The notes below the pieces were generated by a model. The model ran no database searches. It was not told the origin of the DNA and saw nothing but the letters and a program-made list of their open reading frames with translations. Both the position numbers and the translations under genes were made by a program. This document shows, piece by piece, positions 26,519 to 38,179 of a DNA stretch of 64,000 bases. The DNA lies in contig DVKH01000020.1 of NCBI GenBank assembly GCA_018716105.1, forward strand, positions 36,109 through 100,108, read 5' to 3'. This DNA is from Candidatus Fimivivens faecavium (GTDB lineage: Bacteria; Bacillota; Clostridia; Oscillospirales; Ruminococcaceae). Each line of letters starts with the position of its first letter. The stretch's first letter is position 1.

Positions 26519-26776
26519 TTACTTCGCCTTTTCCGTGATCTCGACCACGCGCCATCTCTTGTCTTTCGAGAGCGGCCGGGTTTCCATGATCAACACCTTG
26601 TCGCCAATGGCGCACTCGTTGTTCTCGTCGTGGGCTTTGAACTTCACGGTGCGCTTGACAATCTTTTTATAAAGCGGGTGACGCACGCTGTCTTTCACCG
26701 CAACGACAACGGTTTTATCCATCTTGTTGCTGACGACGACGCCGCCTCTGGTTTTTCTAAGATTTCTCTCGCTCAC
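26519..26776 (-). CDS. rpsQ: 30S ribosomal protein S17
   Basis: 85 residues; [20 protein letters not shown] near the start and the [16 protein letters not shown] ending are S17 features. Translation starts at GTG (26776), eight bases from AAGGGAG; a nearer ATG is out of frame. Confidence 0.96.
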   Translation of the reverse strand: MSERNLRKTRGGVVVSNKMDKTVVVAVKDSVRHPLYKKIVKRTVKFKAHDENNECAIGDKVLIMETRPLSKDKRWRVVEITEKAK

Positions 26777-26797
26777 AGCTCATACTCCCTTCCGACG

Positions 26798-27031
26798 TTA
26801 CGCCTTTTTCAGGTCCTGCCCGCCGAGCAGCCCCTTCCCGTTGGCCATCTCTTTCTCAGCGATCAGGGTCTTGACCCTTGCGATGTCCCTTTTGACCGCC
26901 TTAAGCCGCAGGGGGTTGTCAAGCTGGTTGACGGTATGCTGGAATCTGAGATTGAAGAGTTCGCTTTTCAGATCCGAGAGCTTTTGATTGAGCTCCGCGA
27001 CAGACAGTTCTCTCAGCTCTTTTGCTTTCAT
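26798..27031 (-). CDS. rpmC: 50S ribosomal protein L29
   Basis: 77 residues with [20 protein letters not shown] and the [20 protein letters not shown] segment. Slightly longer than usual owing to a C-terminal extension. ATG at 27031 overlaps the rplP stop by 4 bases. Confidence 0.96.
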   Translation of the reverse strand: MKAKELRELSVAELNQKLSDLKSELFNLRFQHTVNQLDNPLRLKAVKRDIARVKTLIAEKEMANGKGLLGGQDLKKA

Positions 27032-27459
27032 TCTGCCGAACCCTCCTCTTCTTTTTCTTTCCGGATAAATTTGCATTTGATCGGGAGCTTATGGGCGGCG
27101 AGACGCATGGCCTCCCGCGCAAGCTCCTCGGAAACCCCGCCGATCTCGAACATCACACGGCCGGGCTTGACGACGGCGACCCAGTACTCGGGCGAACCTT
27201 TACCGGAACCCATTCGGGTTTCGGCCGGCTTCTCGGTCACGGGCTTGTCGGGGAAAATCTTGATCCAAACCTGGCCGCCGCGCTTGATATAACGGGTCAT
27301 CGCGATACGGGCCGCCTCGATCTGGTTGGAAGTAACCCACGCCGGCTCGAGCGCCTGCAGGCCGTAATCACCGTAGGTAACGGTGTTGCCGCGCATGGCC
27401 TTTCCTGTCAGCCTGCCTCTGTGGACTCTGCGGTATTTGACTCTCTTTGGCAGAAGCAT
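27028..27459 (-). CDS. rplP: 50S ribosomal protein L16
   Basis: 143 residues beginning [20 protein letters not shown], with [20 protein letters not shown] and [19 protein letters not shown]. Its ATG shares one base with the rpsC stop (TAATG). Confidence 0.97.
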   Translation of the reverse strand: MLLPKRVKYRRVHRGRLTGKAMRGNTVTYGDYGLQALEPAWVTSNQIEAARIAMTRYIKRGGQVWIKIFPDKPVTEKPAETRMGSGKGSPEYWVAVVKPGRVMFEIGGVSEELAREAMRLAAHKLPIKCKFIRKEKEEEGSAE

Positions 27460-28142
27460 TATCTGCTGCCTCCTTCCCTGCGGGGCGCTCTCGCTTCGCT
27501 GAGGACTTCGCCCGCGTAGATCCAGACCTTTACGCCGATTCTTCCATAGGTGGTCGCCGCCTCGGCGAAACCGTAGTCGATGTCGGCGCGGATGGTCTGC
27601 AGAGGAATGGTCCCCTCGTGATAGCGCTCGGTCCGGGCGATTTCAGCGCCGCCGAGGCGGCCCGAAACCTGGACCTTGATGCCTTTCGCGCCGAGCTTCA
27701 TCGCGCGGCCGATCGCCTGCTTCATCGCGCGGCGGAACGAGACGCGCCCCTCGAGCTGGGCGGCGATGTTTTCAGCCACGAGCTGGGCGTTCTTGTCGGC
27801 CTGCCGGACTTCAACAACGTTGACAAGAACCGTCTGCTTCTGGCTCTTTCCCTTGTTGATGAGCTTCTCGCATTCCTGACGGACCTTTTCAATCTCGGCG
27901 CCGCCGCGGCCGATCACCACGCCCGGGCGGGCGCAGTGGATATGAATCTTCACTTTGGTGGCGTCCCGCTCGATTTCAATCTTCGGGATGCCGGCGTCGT
28001 AGAGACGCTTTTTCAGGTATTTCCGGAGCTGATAATCTTCCACAAGGATATCGCCGAAAGCGTTGTCCTTGGCAAACCAGCGGGAATCCCAATCCTTGAT
28101 GACCCCCACTCTCAGACCGTGGGGATTGACTTTCTGGCCCAT
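27459..28142 (-). CDS. rpsC: 30S ribosomal protein S3
   Basis: 227 residues: [20 protein letters not shown], a KH domain around residues 40-110 with the [17 protein letters not shown] loop, and a C-terminal [14 protein letters not shown] segment. S3 lines the mRNA entry channel. Confidence 0.97.
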   Translation of the reverse strand: MGQKVNPHGLRVGVIKDWDSRWFAKDNAFGDILVEDYQLRKYLKKRLYDAGIPKIEIERDATKVKIHIHCARPGVVIGRGGAEIEKVRQECEKLINKGKSQKQTVLVNVVEVRQADKNAQLVAENIAAQLEGRVSFRRAMKQAIGRAMKLGAKGIKVQVSGRLGGAEIARTERYHEGTIPLQTIRADIDYGFAEAATTYGRIGVKVWIYAGEVLSEARAPRREGGSR

Positions 28143-28161
28143 AGTTTACCTCCTCTTTCGG

Positions 28162-28497
28162 TTATTCCTTCTCTTTCACCACAATGGTGATGTGAGAAGT
28201 TCTCTTGTAGATCCGAAACGCCCGGCCCTGCGCGCGGGGCATGATTCTCTTCATGATGGTGCCGGGGGTGACGAAGCACTCGGCCACATAAAGATCATTT
28301 TTCGACATGTTGTGGTTGTTTTCCGCATTTGCCATCGCCGACTTGAGGAGCTTGGCGACGGGCTCGCTGGCAGCCTTCGGCGTATGCCGCAGAGTAGCCA
28401 GCGCAAGATCGCAGGGCTTGTTCCGGATCAAGTCGAGAACAATCTGCACCTTGCGGGGAGCGATGCGGGCACCTCTCAAATATGCCCTTGCTTCCAT
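28162..28497 (-). CDS. rplV: 50S ribosomal protein L22
   Basis: 111 residues: [20 protein letters not shown] and the hairpin [21 protein letters not shown] that lines the peptide exit tunnel. Confidence 0.97.
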   Translation of the reverse strand: MEARAYLRGARIAPRKVQIVLDLIRNKPCDLALATLRHTPKAASEPVAKLLKSAMANAENNHNMSKNDLYVAECFVTPGTIMKRIMPRAQGRAFRIYKRTSHITIVVKEKE

Positions 28498-28518
28498 ACT
28501 GTTTCCTCCTTTGCCGCC

Positions 28519-28797
28519 TTATTTCGCGTTCGTTTTCTTTGCGCCGGCGTGTCCCTTAAAGGTTCTGGTCGGGGCGAACTCGCCGAGCTTGTGTCCAACC
28601 ATGTCCTCGGTGCAGTAAACCGGGACATGCTTTCTTCCGTCGTGAACCGCGAAGGTGTGGCCCACAAAATCCGGGAAGATGGTGGAAGAGCGGCTCCAGG
28701 TCTTGAGGACCCTCTTCTCATCGGAGGCGTTCATCGCCTGGACTCGTTTCAAAAGCTTCTCATGAACATAAGGGCCTTTCTTTACGCTTCTACCCAT
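28519..28797 (-). CDS. rpsS: 30S ribosomal protein S19
   Basis: 92 residues: [20 protein letters not shown], then [21 protein letters not shown] and [17 protein letters not shown], all S19 hallmarks. Confidence 0.97.
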   Translation of the reverse strand: MGRSVKKGPYVHEKLLKRVQAMNASDEKRVLKTWSRSSTIFPDFVGHTFAVHDGRKHVPVYCTEDMVGHKLGEFAPTRTFKGHAGAKKTNAK

Positions 28798-28817
28798 TTG
28801 ATCAAAAGCCTCCTTTC

Positions 28818-29651
28818 TTATTTCGCATTGCGGCGCTTGACAATATACTTGTCAGAGCGGTGGTGCTTGTCTCTGGTCTTGTATCCGAGCGCGGGCTTGC
28901 CCCAAGGGGTGACCGGGCCGGGACGCCCGATCGGGGATTTGCCCTCACCGCCGCCGTGCGGGTGGTCGCAGGGGTTCATGACCGAGCCGCGGACGGTCGG
29001 GCGGATGCCCATGTGGCGGGTCCGGCCGGCCTTGCCGATCGAGACGTTGCCGTGGTCGATGTTGCCGACCTGGCCGATGGTGGCCATGCAGCCGACCGGG
29101 ACGTTCCGCAGTTCGCCGGAGGGCAGGCGGATCAGCGCGAGCGCGCCCTCCTTCGCCATAAGCTGCGCCATGATGCCGGCCGACCGCGCGAGCTGCGCGC
29201 CCTTGCCGGGGTACAGTTCCACGTTGTGGATAAAGGTACCGACCGGGATGCTGCGGAGCGGGAGCGCGTTGCCGGGCTTGATGTCGGCTTTTTCGCCGCT
29301 CATGACGGTGTCGCCGACCTTGAGGCCGTTGGGCGCGACGATATATCTCTTTTCGCCGTCCTCATACTGGACGAGCGCGATATGCGCGGTGCGGTTCGGG
29401 TCGTATTCCAGGGTCAGAACCTTCGCGGGCATATCGACCTTGTCGCGCTTAAAATCGATGATGCGGTATTTGCGGCGGTTCTGGCCGCCGCGGTGGCGGA
29501 CGGTGATCCTGCCGGTGTTGTTCCGTCCGGAATTCACCTTGATCACGTCCAGAAGGCTCTTCTCAGGGGCGACCTTTGAAAGCCCCGAATAATCCGCAAC
29601 CGACATGTCGCGCCGGCCCGGAGTTGTGGGCTTATAATTTTTAATTGCCAT
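28818..29651 (-). CDS. rplB: 50S ribosomal protein L2
   Basis: 277 residues, beginning [20 protein letters not shown] and containing the functionally critical [20 protein letters not shown] loop near the peptidyl transferase centre. Confidence 0.97.
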   Translation of the reverse strand: MAIKNYKPTTPGRRDMSVADYSGLSKVAPEKSLLDVIKVNSGRNNTGRITVRHRGGQNRRKYRIIDFKRDKVDMPAKVLTLEYDPNRTAHIALVQYEDGEKRYIVAPNGLKVGDTVMSGEKADIKPGNALPLRSIPVGTFIHNVELYPGKGAQLARSAGIMAQLMAKEGALALIRLPSGELRNVPVGCMATIGQVGNIDHGNVSIGKAGRTRHMGIRPTVRGSVMNPCDHPHGGGEGKSPIGRPGPVTPWGKPALGYKTRDKHHRSDKYIVKRRNAK

Positions 29652-29718
29652 TCTAACGTTTCATCTCCTCATAATTTGTTAGCGGGATTTATGAGAATCC
29701 CATACGAAAGGCCGGTTG

Positions 29719-30015
29719 TTACATCATGCTCTCAAAGAACTCGATCTTCTTGGAATCGGGCTTGATGGTGACAATCGCCTTTTTCCAGGAACGGGTCATT
29801 CCGGCGCTCCTGCCCATCCGCTTCATCCTGCCGCGGACATGCATGGTGTTGACGGCCTTGACCTTCGTTCCGGGGAAGAGCTCCTCGACCGCTTTTGCGA
29901 TTTCGATCTTGTTGCAGCCGGGGGCCACTTCAAAGGTGTACTTACCCTGCTGGATTCCCATCATCGAGCGCTCGCTGATGATCGGGCGGATGACGATGTC
30001 CTGTGCGGTTTTCAT
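29719..30015 (-). CDS. rplW: 50S ribosomal protein L23
   Basis: 98 residues: DIVIRPIISERSMMGIQQGKY and FEVAPGCNKIEIAKAVEELF. Docking site for trigger factor and SRP at the exit tunnel. It begins immediately after the rplD stop. Confidence 0.97.
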   Translation of the reverse strand: MKTAQDIVIRPIISERSMMGIQQGKYTFEVAPGCNKIEIAKAVEELFPGTKVKAVNTMHVRGRMKRMGRSAGMTRSWKKAIVTIKPDSKKIEFFESMM

Positions 30016-30639
30016 TTAAGCGTACACCTCCTCGATCTTCGAAACGGCGTCCCTGGTCACGATGAACTTGTCGTGCGCGAGGATGTCGTAGACATTGATG
30101 GTGTTGACAAGGCCGGTTTTCACGCCCGGGATGTTGGAAGCGGAGCGGATGAACATATCGTTTTTCTCGCCCGTGACGATCAGCGCCTTTTTGTCGACGC
30201 CGAGGGCACCAAGCATCTCGACAACCGTCTTCGTCCGATAGGCGTCGACCTTGATCTCATCGACCACAATCAGGTTGTTCTCCAGGACCTTTGAGGAAAA
30301 GACCGACTTGATCGCAAGCCTTTTGAGCTTTTTATTGAGCGTAATGCTGTAGTTGCGGGGCTTCGGGCCGAGCGCGATTCCGCCGTGGGTCCACTGGGGA
30401 GCGCGGATCGAACCCTGTCTCGCGTGGCCGGTGCCCTTCTGCTTCCAGGGCTTTCTGCCGCCGCCCCTGACTTCGCTTCTGGTCAGGGTGGACTGGGTGC
30501 CCTGTCTCTGGTTCGCAAGATAGCTTTTCACAACCGAGTGCACCGCGGTCTTATTGGGTTCGATGCCAAACACGCCCGCGGAAAGCTCGATCTCTCCGAC
30601 CTCGGCGCCCGCCATGTTATACACTTTTACCATTGGCAT
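30016..30639 (-). CDS. rplD: 50S ribosomal protein L4
   Basis: 207 residues: KVYNMAGAEVGEIELSAGVF and the tunnel loop RGGGRKPWKQKGTGHARQGS. In E. coli L4 also represses this operon; whether it does so here through the leader hairpin is unknown. I chose the ATG at 30639 after GGGGAGGAGG. Confidence 0.96.
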   Translation of the reverse strand: MPMVKVYNMAGAEVGEIELSAGVFGIEPNKTAVHSVVKSYLANQRQGTQSTLTRSEVRGGGRKPWKQKGTGHARQGSIRAPQWTHGGIALGPKPRNYSITLNKKLKRLAIKSVFSSKVLENNLIVVDEIKVDAYRTKTVVEMLGALGVDKKALIVTGEKNDMFIRSASNIPGVKTGLVNTINVYDILAHDKFIVTRDAVSKIEEVYA

Positions 30640-30656
30640 AGTAGTTCCTCCTCCCC

Positions 30657-31289
30657 TTAAGCCTTCACGCTGTCGGTGATGCAAACCACTCCGCCCTTCG
30701 GGCCGGGGATTGCGCCGCGCAGTGCAATCAGGTTGTTTTCCGCGTCAACCTTGACGACTTCAAGGTTCTGTATGGTAACGCTCTCGGCGCCCATATGCCC
30801 GGGCATCTTCTTGCCCTTCATGATCCGGGACGGATCAGAGCAGGCGCCCATCGAACCGGCGTGGCGGTGAACCGGGCCGGTGCCGTGGGTTTCCTTGAGC
30901 GAGCGGTTGCCGTATCTCTTGATGGTACCGGCGAAGCCTTTGCCCTTGCTGGTGCCGCTGACATCCACCTTGTCGCCGATCGCGAAGGTATCCGCCTTGA
31001 TGATATCGCCGACATTCAAGGCGGCGATGTCGTCGAGCCGAAACTCGCGCAGCTCTTTTTTCAGCGCGACGTCCGCTTTCTGGAAATGGCCCTTCATCGG
31101 CTTTGTCATCCGCTTGTCCGAAACCTCGCCGTAACCGATCTGCACGGATTCATATCCGTCGTTTTCGGCCGTCTTCTTCTGCACGACGACGCACGGACCC
31201 GCTTCGATGACCGTCACCGGGATAAAGCTGCCCTTTTCATCAAAGAGCTGGGTCATTCCAAGCTTCTTTCCGATAATACATTTTTGCAT
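30657..31289 (-). CDS. rplC: 50S ribosomal protein L3
   Basis: 210 residues: [20 protein letters not shown] and [19 protein letters not shown], then [21 protein letters not shown], the L3 signature. ATG at 31289 after GGAGGAAAG. The 151-bp gap to rpsJ contains several short GC-rich hairpins (for example TTGGCCGGACGGCCAA) and no gene. Confidence 0.96.
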   Translation of the reverse strand: MQKCIIGKKLGMTQLFDEKGSFIPVTVIEAGPCVVVQKKTAENDGYESVQIGYGEVSDKRMTKPMKGHFQKADVALKKELREFRLDDIAALNVGDIIKADTFAIGDKVDVSGTSKGKGFAGTIKRYGNRSLKETHGTGPVHRHAGSMGACSDPSRIMKGKKMPGHMGAESVTIQNLEVVKVDAENNLIALRGAIPGPKGGVVCITDSVKA

Positions 31290-31440
31290 AGGTGCTTTCC
31301 TCCTTCGGTTATTGGTTGGCCGGACGGCCAACATTACCTTGGCTCGCCCTCAACATGAGGGGCGGGCTCTGCCGCGCGGACGGCGGTTTCGCCGCCGCGG
31401 CCTCCTCCTTAATTTAAAGAGGGATGCGCGAAACACGAAA

Positions 31441-31752
31441 TCAGAGCTTGATTTCAATCTCGACGCCTGCGGGAAGCTCCAGCTCACGAAGCGCCTCAAC
31501 GGTCTTGTTGGAAGGCCGGAGGATGTCGATAAGCCGTTTGTGGGTTCTCATCTCGAACTGCTCGCGGGAATCCTTATATTTGTGCACCGCGCGCAGAATG
31601 GTCGTGATCTCCTTGTCGGTGGGGAGCGGGATGGGGCCGGAAACCTTCGCGCCGGTCCGCTTCGCGGTCTCGACGATTTTTTCGGCGGCCGCGTCCACCA
31701 GCTGGTGATCGTAACCTCTGACTCGAATCCTGATCTTCTCTTTGACTGCCAT
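31441..31752 (-). CDS. rpsJ: 30S ribosomal protein S10
   Basis: 103 residues: [20 protein letters not shown], then [20 protein letters not shown] and [17 protein letters not shown]10 is both a ribosomal protein and NusE, the antitermination partner of NusB. It is the first gene of the operon; tuf and fus are not upstream in this window. Confidence 0.97.
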   Translation of the reverse strand: MAVKEKIRIRVRGYDHQLVDAAAEKIVETAKRTGAKVSGPIPLPTDKEITTILRAVHKYKDSREQFEMRTHKRLIDILRPSNKTVEALRELELPAGVEIEIKL

Positions 31753-31833
31753 TTTTCATCGCCTCCTGATTCATTGTTTTTCGGCGACGTCCTTTTCTGT
31801 CCACTGTGCCGTGTGTTTCGCGATAATCCCCTT

Positions 31834-31864
31834 AAAAAACCGGCCGGGTTTTGTCCCGGACCGG
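31834..31864 (-). terminator. Terminator-like hairpin in the S10 operon leader
   Basis: On the minus strand CCGGTCCGGG (31855-31864) can pair with CCCGGCCGG (31840-31848), with one bulged base and a six-base loop, followed by TTTTTT (31834-31839). It sits between the strong promoter at 32035-32063 and rpsJ, so it could act as an attenuator. Confidence 0.6.
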
Positions 31865-32034
31865 ACAGGGGATCCCCGAATCATACGGCCGTCGGATCGC
31901 TCCGCCGCGGCGGCGCCGCGGATGGCTGATAGAAAGGTCGCCCGGTTTCAAATCGGACATACTCCGCAGAAATTCCCCGCCAAACGACGGCAACCTCCTG
32001 CATCTTCGCATATCTTAGCAGTCACGCAACAACT

Positions 32035-32063
32035 ATATTATCACACGTTTTTGGCCATTGCAA
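32035..32063 (-). promoter_or_regulatory. Promoter of the S10 ribosomal operon
   Basis: TTGCAA (32058-32063) and TAATAT (32035-32040) on the minus strand, spacer 17. It gives a leader of about 280 nucleotides before rpsJ. I saw no better promoter nearer the gene. Confidence 0.7.
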
Positions 32064-32214
32064 GCAGTTTTTCCTGTTTTGCACGAAATTTTTTGGTTTT
32101 TTTATTTTCGGCGGTTCCAACAAATTTTTAACCGGATTTTCTACTTTTCCACTGCCCACAACCGCTGGTGGCAGGATGGGGCTTGCCGGCCCTCAGCCCA
32201 CTATCCGTTGTGAT

Positions 32215-32241
32215 GGCCGCCCGGCGCACAGCCGGGCGGCC
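32215..32241. repeat. Perfect GC hairpin beside the MATE pseudogene
   Basis: 11-bp arms GGCCGCCCGGC and GCCGGGCGGCC with a five-base loop, 25 bases past the pseudogene stop. It lacks a T-run on either strand. Confidence 0.5.
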
Positions 32242-32265
32242 CTGCGTCCCCTGTCCCGAACGCCG

Positions 32266-32944
32266 TTATACATAATGATATTGATTGCGCTTCGCCGCAA
32301 GAAACAGCGCCGTTACGGCAGGGGCCAGAAGCTCCGCCACAACGACCGCAAGCCAGACTCCGTCGATCCCCAGCAGCTCTGGCTGGACAAGGACAACAGT
32401 AGTCTCAAAGACCAGCGAACGGAGAAACGAGATTGCGGCGGAAATGCTCCCGTTGTTGAGCGCGGTAAAAACGCCGATGCCCAGACGTTTGCCCTCATGA
32501 AGAGGAACGCCAGACAGTACACCCGGAAACCGCGGCAGGTCATCGCAAATCGTTCTGCGTCAAAGCTTGCAAAACCCCCACCATCGGCACGGCAAGCAGT
32601 TCGGAAACCAGCGTCAGGACCGCCCCCGCCCCAACCATCAAAACGAGGCTTTTCCAAAACAGGTTTTTCAGTTCGCCGCGATCCCCCGCCCCGAAATGAC
32701 AGCTGGCCACCGGCGCGCTTGGGATCGAATACCCCATAAAAACCGCCATGAAGATAAAGCTGGCGTACATGATAATTCCAAACGCGGCGACGCCGTCCTC
32801 CCCCGCCAGCTTCACCAGCCGGAAGTTATACAAAAGGCTCACGATCGACGTGGAGAGGTTGGAAACCATCTCAGAGGAACCGTTCAAGAAGGTCAGGAGC
32901 AGCACTTTGGGATAGAGTTTTGCCCTGGTCAGCCTCAGAATTCT
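32266..32944 (-). pseudogene. Truncated, frameshifted MATE-family efflux transporter
   Basis: The minus strand encodes the C-terminal half of a MATE drug/sodium antiporter. One frame reads YPKVLLLTFLNGSSEMVSNL through FGAGDRGELKNLFWKSLVLM. Further down, in other frames, come a LAFLFMRANVWASAF-like segment and finally VAELLAPAVTALFLAAKRNQ, ending HYV-stop at 32266, a typical MATE C-terminus. The N-terminal half (about 220 residues) is absent and at least one frameshift interrupts the rest, so no functional transporter can be made. Confidence 0.8.
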
Positions 32945-33010
32945 AGGCCGCTTTCGTCTTTCCCTTCCGGTGCGCCCCAAACGAACCGAATTGGGATTGG
33001 GAAAACAAAA

Positions 33011-33040
33011 GGCGCGGCCCAAAAGGGCCGCGCCTAACGT
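33011..33040 (-). terminator. Terminator of the secreted-protein gene
   Basis: Perfect 10-bp stem GGCGCGGCCC/GGGCCGCGCC with an AAAA loop; the minus strand continues TTTTGTTTTC. It lies 57 bases past the stop at 33091. Confidence 0.85.
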
Positions 33041-33090
33041 TTCGTCCGTGCTGTTTAAAATGGGATCCGGTTTAGTTCTCCGGGGTGCCA

Positions 33091-34059
33091 CTATTTAAGC
33101 AGCACGCTCGCCGTTCCGCTCACCGTCCCGCTCACCGGCGTAAGGGTCCAGGTATAGGTCACAGTAAACGGATTTTGCACCCCGCTCAGATAAGGGAAGC
33201 TCACCGTGTTGAAGTCCTTGGATTTGATCACATCGATCTCAAAGTTCACAAAAACCTGATCGGCCGCGGGAACGACATCTCCGGGCGAGAGTTCCGCCTG
33301 ATAGCCGTTTTTAAAATTGAGGATCAGCTTCGATCCGGCGGGCATCCTGTTGAACTGTTCGAGCACCGAATAGCCCAGGCTCCGCTGCCCCTCGTCCGGA
33401 AGGTTGATCATAATAGTTTTGGGTTCAGTTGAATTCATTTCATCGACGGTCTCATCCTCAACGGCTTTTACCGCCAGCGGAACCTGAATCCGGAGATCCG
33501 GCCCATAGCCCGCTTCCTCATCGCCAGGCGTAAAGACCTCGGCCGTGATCCGCACTTCACGTTGCTCGCTCTTCGCGTCCGTGATGGTAAAGCTCGATTC
33601 CGCCTCGTCCCCGTTGATAAAGTCAGGGGAAAGGGTCGCTTTGATGGTCAGCGCTTTATAATCCTGCCCATCGGTTCCTTGGAAGGTCGTGATACCCTCG
33701 TTTTCCAGTTTCAGCGTAGTCTCGCCGGATACCTGAAAGTCAAAGCCGGCCGGGTTCGAGCCGGGCAGCGTGATGACGTAGATATAGGCGGTCTTCTCGC
33801 CCTTTTCGTTGAAGCTGAGGGTGACGGGATAACTGATATAGTCCCCATCCCGGTCATACGAAACGGCGCAGACATCCCCCTTCGAGGTTCCCAGAGCGCT
33901 CACGCCGTACATAACGCTGAGTTTTCCGGCGTTTTCGGTCTGCAGAAAACGCTCCTCCCGATAGAGCTCCGAAAATTTCACCTCGTCCTCCGCGGCCGAC
34001 ACGGCAAACGGCGCCGCAAGCAGGCAAACGGCCGCCAACAAACTGACCAGTCGTTTCAT
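33091..34059 (-). CDS. Secreted protein of unknown function
   Basis: I do not recognise a family. The 322-residue product begins with a clear signal peptide (MKRLVSLLAAVCLLAAPFAV, cleavage likely after SAA) and no lipobox or membrane anchor. The rest is strongly beta-rich with Ser/Thr/Gly turns, suggesting an extracellular beta-sandwich protein. The ATG at 34059 lies seven bases after AAAGGAG; an ATG two codons earlier is too close to the site. It is monocistronic with a strong terminator and no related neighbour. Confidence 0.8.
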   Translation of the reverse strand: MKRLVSLLAAVCLLAAPFAVSAAEDEVKFSELYREERFLQTENAGKLSVMYGVSALGTSKGDVCAVSYDRDGDYISYPVTLSFNEKGEKTAYIYVITLPGSNPAGFDFQVSGETTLKLENEGITTFQGTDGQDYKALTIKATLSPDFINGDEAESSFTITDAKSEQREVRITAEVFTPGDEEAGYGPDLRIQVPLAVKAVEDETVDEMNSTEPKTIMINLPDEGQRSLGYSVLEQFNRMPAGSKLILNFKNGYQAELSPGDVVPAADQVFVNFEIDVIKSKDFNTVSFPYLSGVQNPFTVTYTWTLTPVSGTVSGTASVLLK

Positions 34060-34284
34060 ATCCATTCTCCTTTTCCGGTTATCGCTTGGGTTTTCAAACT
34101 GCTTTACCAATATTGTACTACGCCTTTCCAGCGCTGTCATCCAATTTCACCAAAAATTTAGAAACTGTTTTACTTTCCCTACTTTTCCTTCCAGCTTGCC
34201 CCGCCGTTTCCAAGATCTTACCCCCTTTCGGCGCCCCAAAAATAGATCCCGGCGGAGCGCTTTTCCGCCGGGATCCGTTCGCTT

Positions 34285-35421
34285 TTACTGGGAGATTCCG
34301 CTTTTCAGCTCAAATTCAATCGCGTCTATCAGCGTCTGCGCCGCCTTGGTGGCGGAGAGTTGATCGGCCATGATCTCGTTTCTGACCGCCTCCATGCATT
34401 TGACGACATTCGGGTTTGTGACGATCGAATTGCGGATGTGCTCCTCCGCCATCTGCCACACCCAGGTGAGTGTCTGCTGCTGGCGGCGCCCGAGAAGGGT
34501 GCCAGACTTTTCCATCTGGCTCATAAAGTCCATGACGACATCCCAGATTTCGCTGATGCCCTCGCCAGTCAGCGCCGAGCAGGTATAGGCTTTGGTTGTC
34601 CAGCCCTCGGTTGCAGGCCGGAGGTAGTGAAGGACCTGCTCATATTCCGATCGCGCCACCATCGCTTTCCGTTTGTTGTCTCCGTCCGCTTTGTTCACGA
34701 GGATTGCGTCGGCCGTCTCGATGACGCCCTTTTTGATCCCCTGAAGGTCGTCGCCCGCGCCGGTCAGCGCGATGACAAGGAAAAAGTCGACCATCGAGCG
34801 GACCGTCGTCTCGGACTGTCCCACGCCGACCGTCTCCACAAGAATCGTGTCAAAACCCGCCGCCTCGCAGAGAAGCAGCGTCTCGCGGCTCTTGCGGGTC
34901 ACGCCGCCGAGCGTCCCGCCCGAAGGGGAAGGACGGATAAATGCGTTCGGCTGCTTGACAAGCTGTTCCATTCTCGTCTTGTCGCCGAGGATGCTTCCGC
35001 CCGAGACATGGCTCGACGGGTCGACCGCGAGCACCGCGATCTTCTTGCCGCGGTCGCAGAGGAGGTTGCCAAGCGCCTCGATAAAGGTGCTCTTTCCCGC
35101 GCCCGGAACGCCGGTGATCCCAACCCGGACTGCCTTCCCAGTATAGGGAAGGATCTTCTGGATAATCTCCTGCCCAAGTTCAAAATGCTTCGGCGCGTTC
35201 GATTCGATCAGCGTGATCGCCCGCGCAAGAATCATCCGGTCGCAGGCAAGGATGCCCTTTACATATTCGTCCACCGAAAGCTCCCGGCGCCGGATCGCTG
35301 GAACCGCCTTCGCCTTCGCTTTCCGAAGCGCCTCTTCATCGATGCCGGTCATGACCTGACAGGCAAATTCATCTCCCGCACATTCGGGGGTCCAGTCCGG
35401 CTTATAGGTATCATATCCCAT
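34285..35421 (-). CDS. meaB: MeaB/ArgK GTPase, methylmalonyl-CoA mutase chaperone
   Basis: MeaB is a G3E GTPase that guards and reloads adenosylcobalamin in methylmalonyl-CoA mutase. The 378-residue product has Walker A GVPGAGKSTFIEALG near residue 106, the AVLAVDPSSHVSGGSILGDK region, VETVGVGQSE and NKADGD. An N-terminal helical extension and a C-terminal dimerisation helix are present. The ATG at 35421 lies nine bases after AGGAG; an ATG three codons earlier has no spacing. It lies downstream of the mutase genes but has its own promoter, 560 bp and a terminator away from them. Confidence 0.94.
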   Translation of the reverse strand: MGYDTYKPDWTPECAGDEFACQVMTGIDEEALRKAKAKAVPAIRRRELSVDEYVKGILACDRMILARAITLIESNAPKHFELGQEIIQKILPYTGKAVRVGITGVPGAGKSTFIEALGNLLCDRGKKIAVLAVDPSSHVSGGSILGDKTRMEQLVKQPNAFIRPSPSGGTLGGVTRKSRETLLLCEAAGFDTILVETVGVGQSETTVRSMVDFFLVIALTGAGDDLQGIKKGVIETADAILVNKADGDNKRKAMVARSEYEQVLHYLRPATEGWTTKAYTCSALTGEGISEIWDVVMDFMSQMEKSGTLLGRRQQQTLTWVWQMAEEHIRNSIVTNPNVVKCMEAVRNEIMADQLSATKAAQTLIDAIEFELKSGISQ

Positions 35422-35552
35422 CGCAAACATCTCCTATCTGCCGCGGTCGGCACACCTTCTACCTGCGCCGTTCCGCCGCCTTCTGCAGTCAGTCGTGCGG
35501 CTGTCTTATGTGCTCCTGCCGCCAGGGGCGCGGTCAGCCCGCCGTTTGTTTC

Positions 35553-35581
35553 ATTGTACACGATAACCTTTTGAAAAACAA
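35553..35581 (-). promoter_or_regulatory. Promoter of meaB
   Basis: TTGTTT (35576-35581) and TACAAT (35553-35558) on the minus strand, spacer 17, giving a leader of about 125 bases. The rest of the gap 35582-35935 contains no gene I can support. Confidence 0.6.
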
Positions 35582-35935
35582 GGCTCTTTGTCTTGCCCCA
35601 GAAACAAATTGGCTGTTTCCACCAGGCTTCCGCGCCCTAATTCCGTCAAAGCTTCCCGCCTGTGATAGAGTTTGACTATCACGAATCCCACGCAAGAGGC
35701 GGAAGAGATGGAACGGCTGCCGCTACTGATTCTGTTGGCCCTGAGGATCCTCCTGATCTGGAAGTCGGAATGGTTTGCAAATTTGAATCTTTCTTTCCAT
35801 AAAAAGCGGAGAGCCGTCAGAATCCTGCCTCGCCGTCCGCCCGAACGGTGGACTTTGTCTTTTGATTTGCCCGCTCCTGTTCGCGGCCCGTCTTCTTTCA
35901 CAGAAGCTTACTTGATTGTGCCGCTGTGGTTAAAA

Positions 35936-35966
35936 AGACGGGCGTGCCTTTTGGCACGCCCGTCTG
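35936..35966 (-). terminator. Terminator of the methylmalonyl-CoA mutase operon
   Basis: 12-bp stem AGACGGGCGTGC/GCACGCCCGTCT around a short loop; the minus strand continues TTTTT. It lies just past the large-subunit stop. Confidence 0.85.
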
Positions 35967-35992
35967 ATTTTCTGCCGTTTGCGTTCGGCCTC

Positions 35993-38178
<2,186 letters not shown>

Positions 38179-38179
<1 letters not shown>

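Noticed and set aside
35551..35901. 116-codon minus-strand frame between mutB and meaB
   Set aside because: It overlaps the predicted meaB promoter, has no ribosome binding site or homology, and looks like chance coding.
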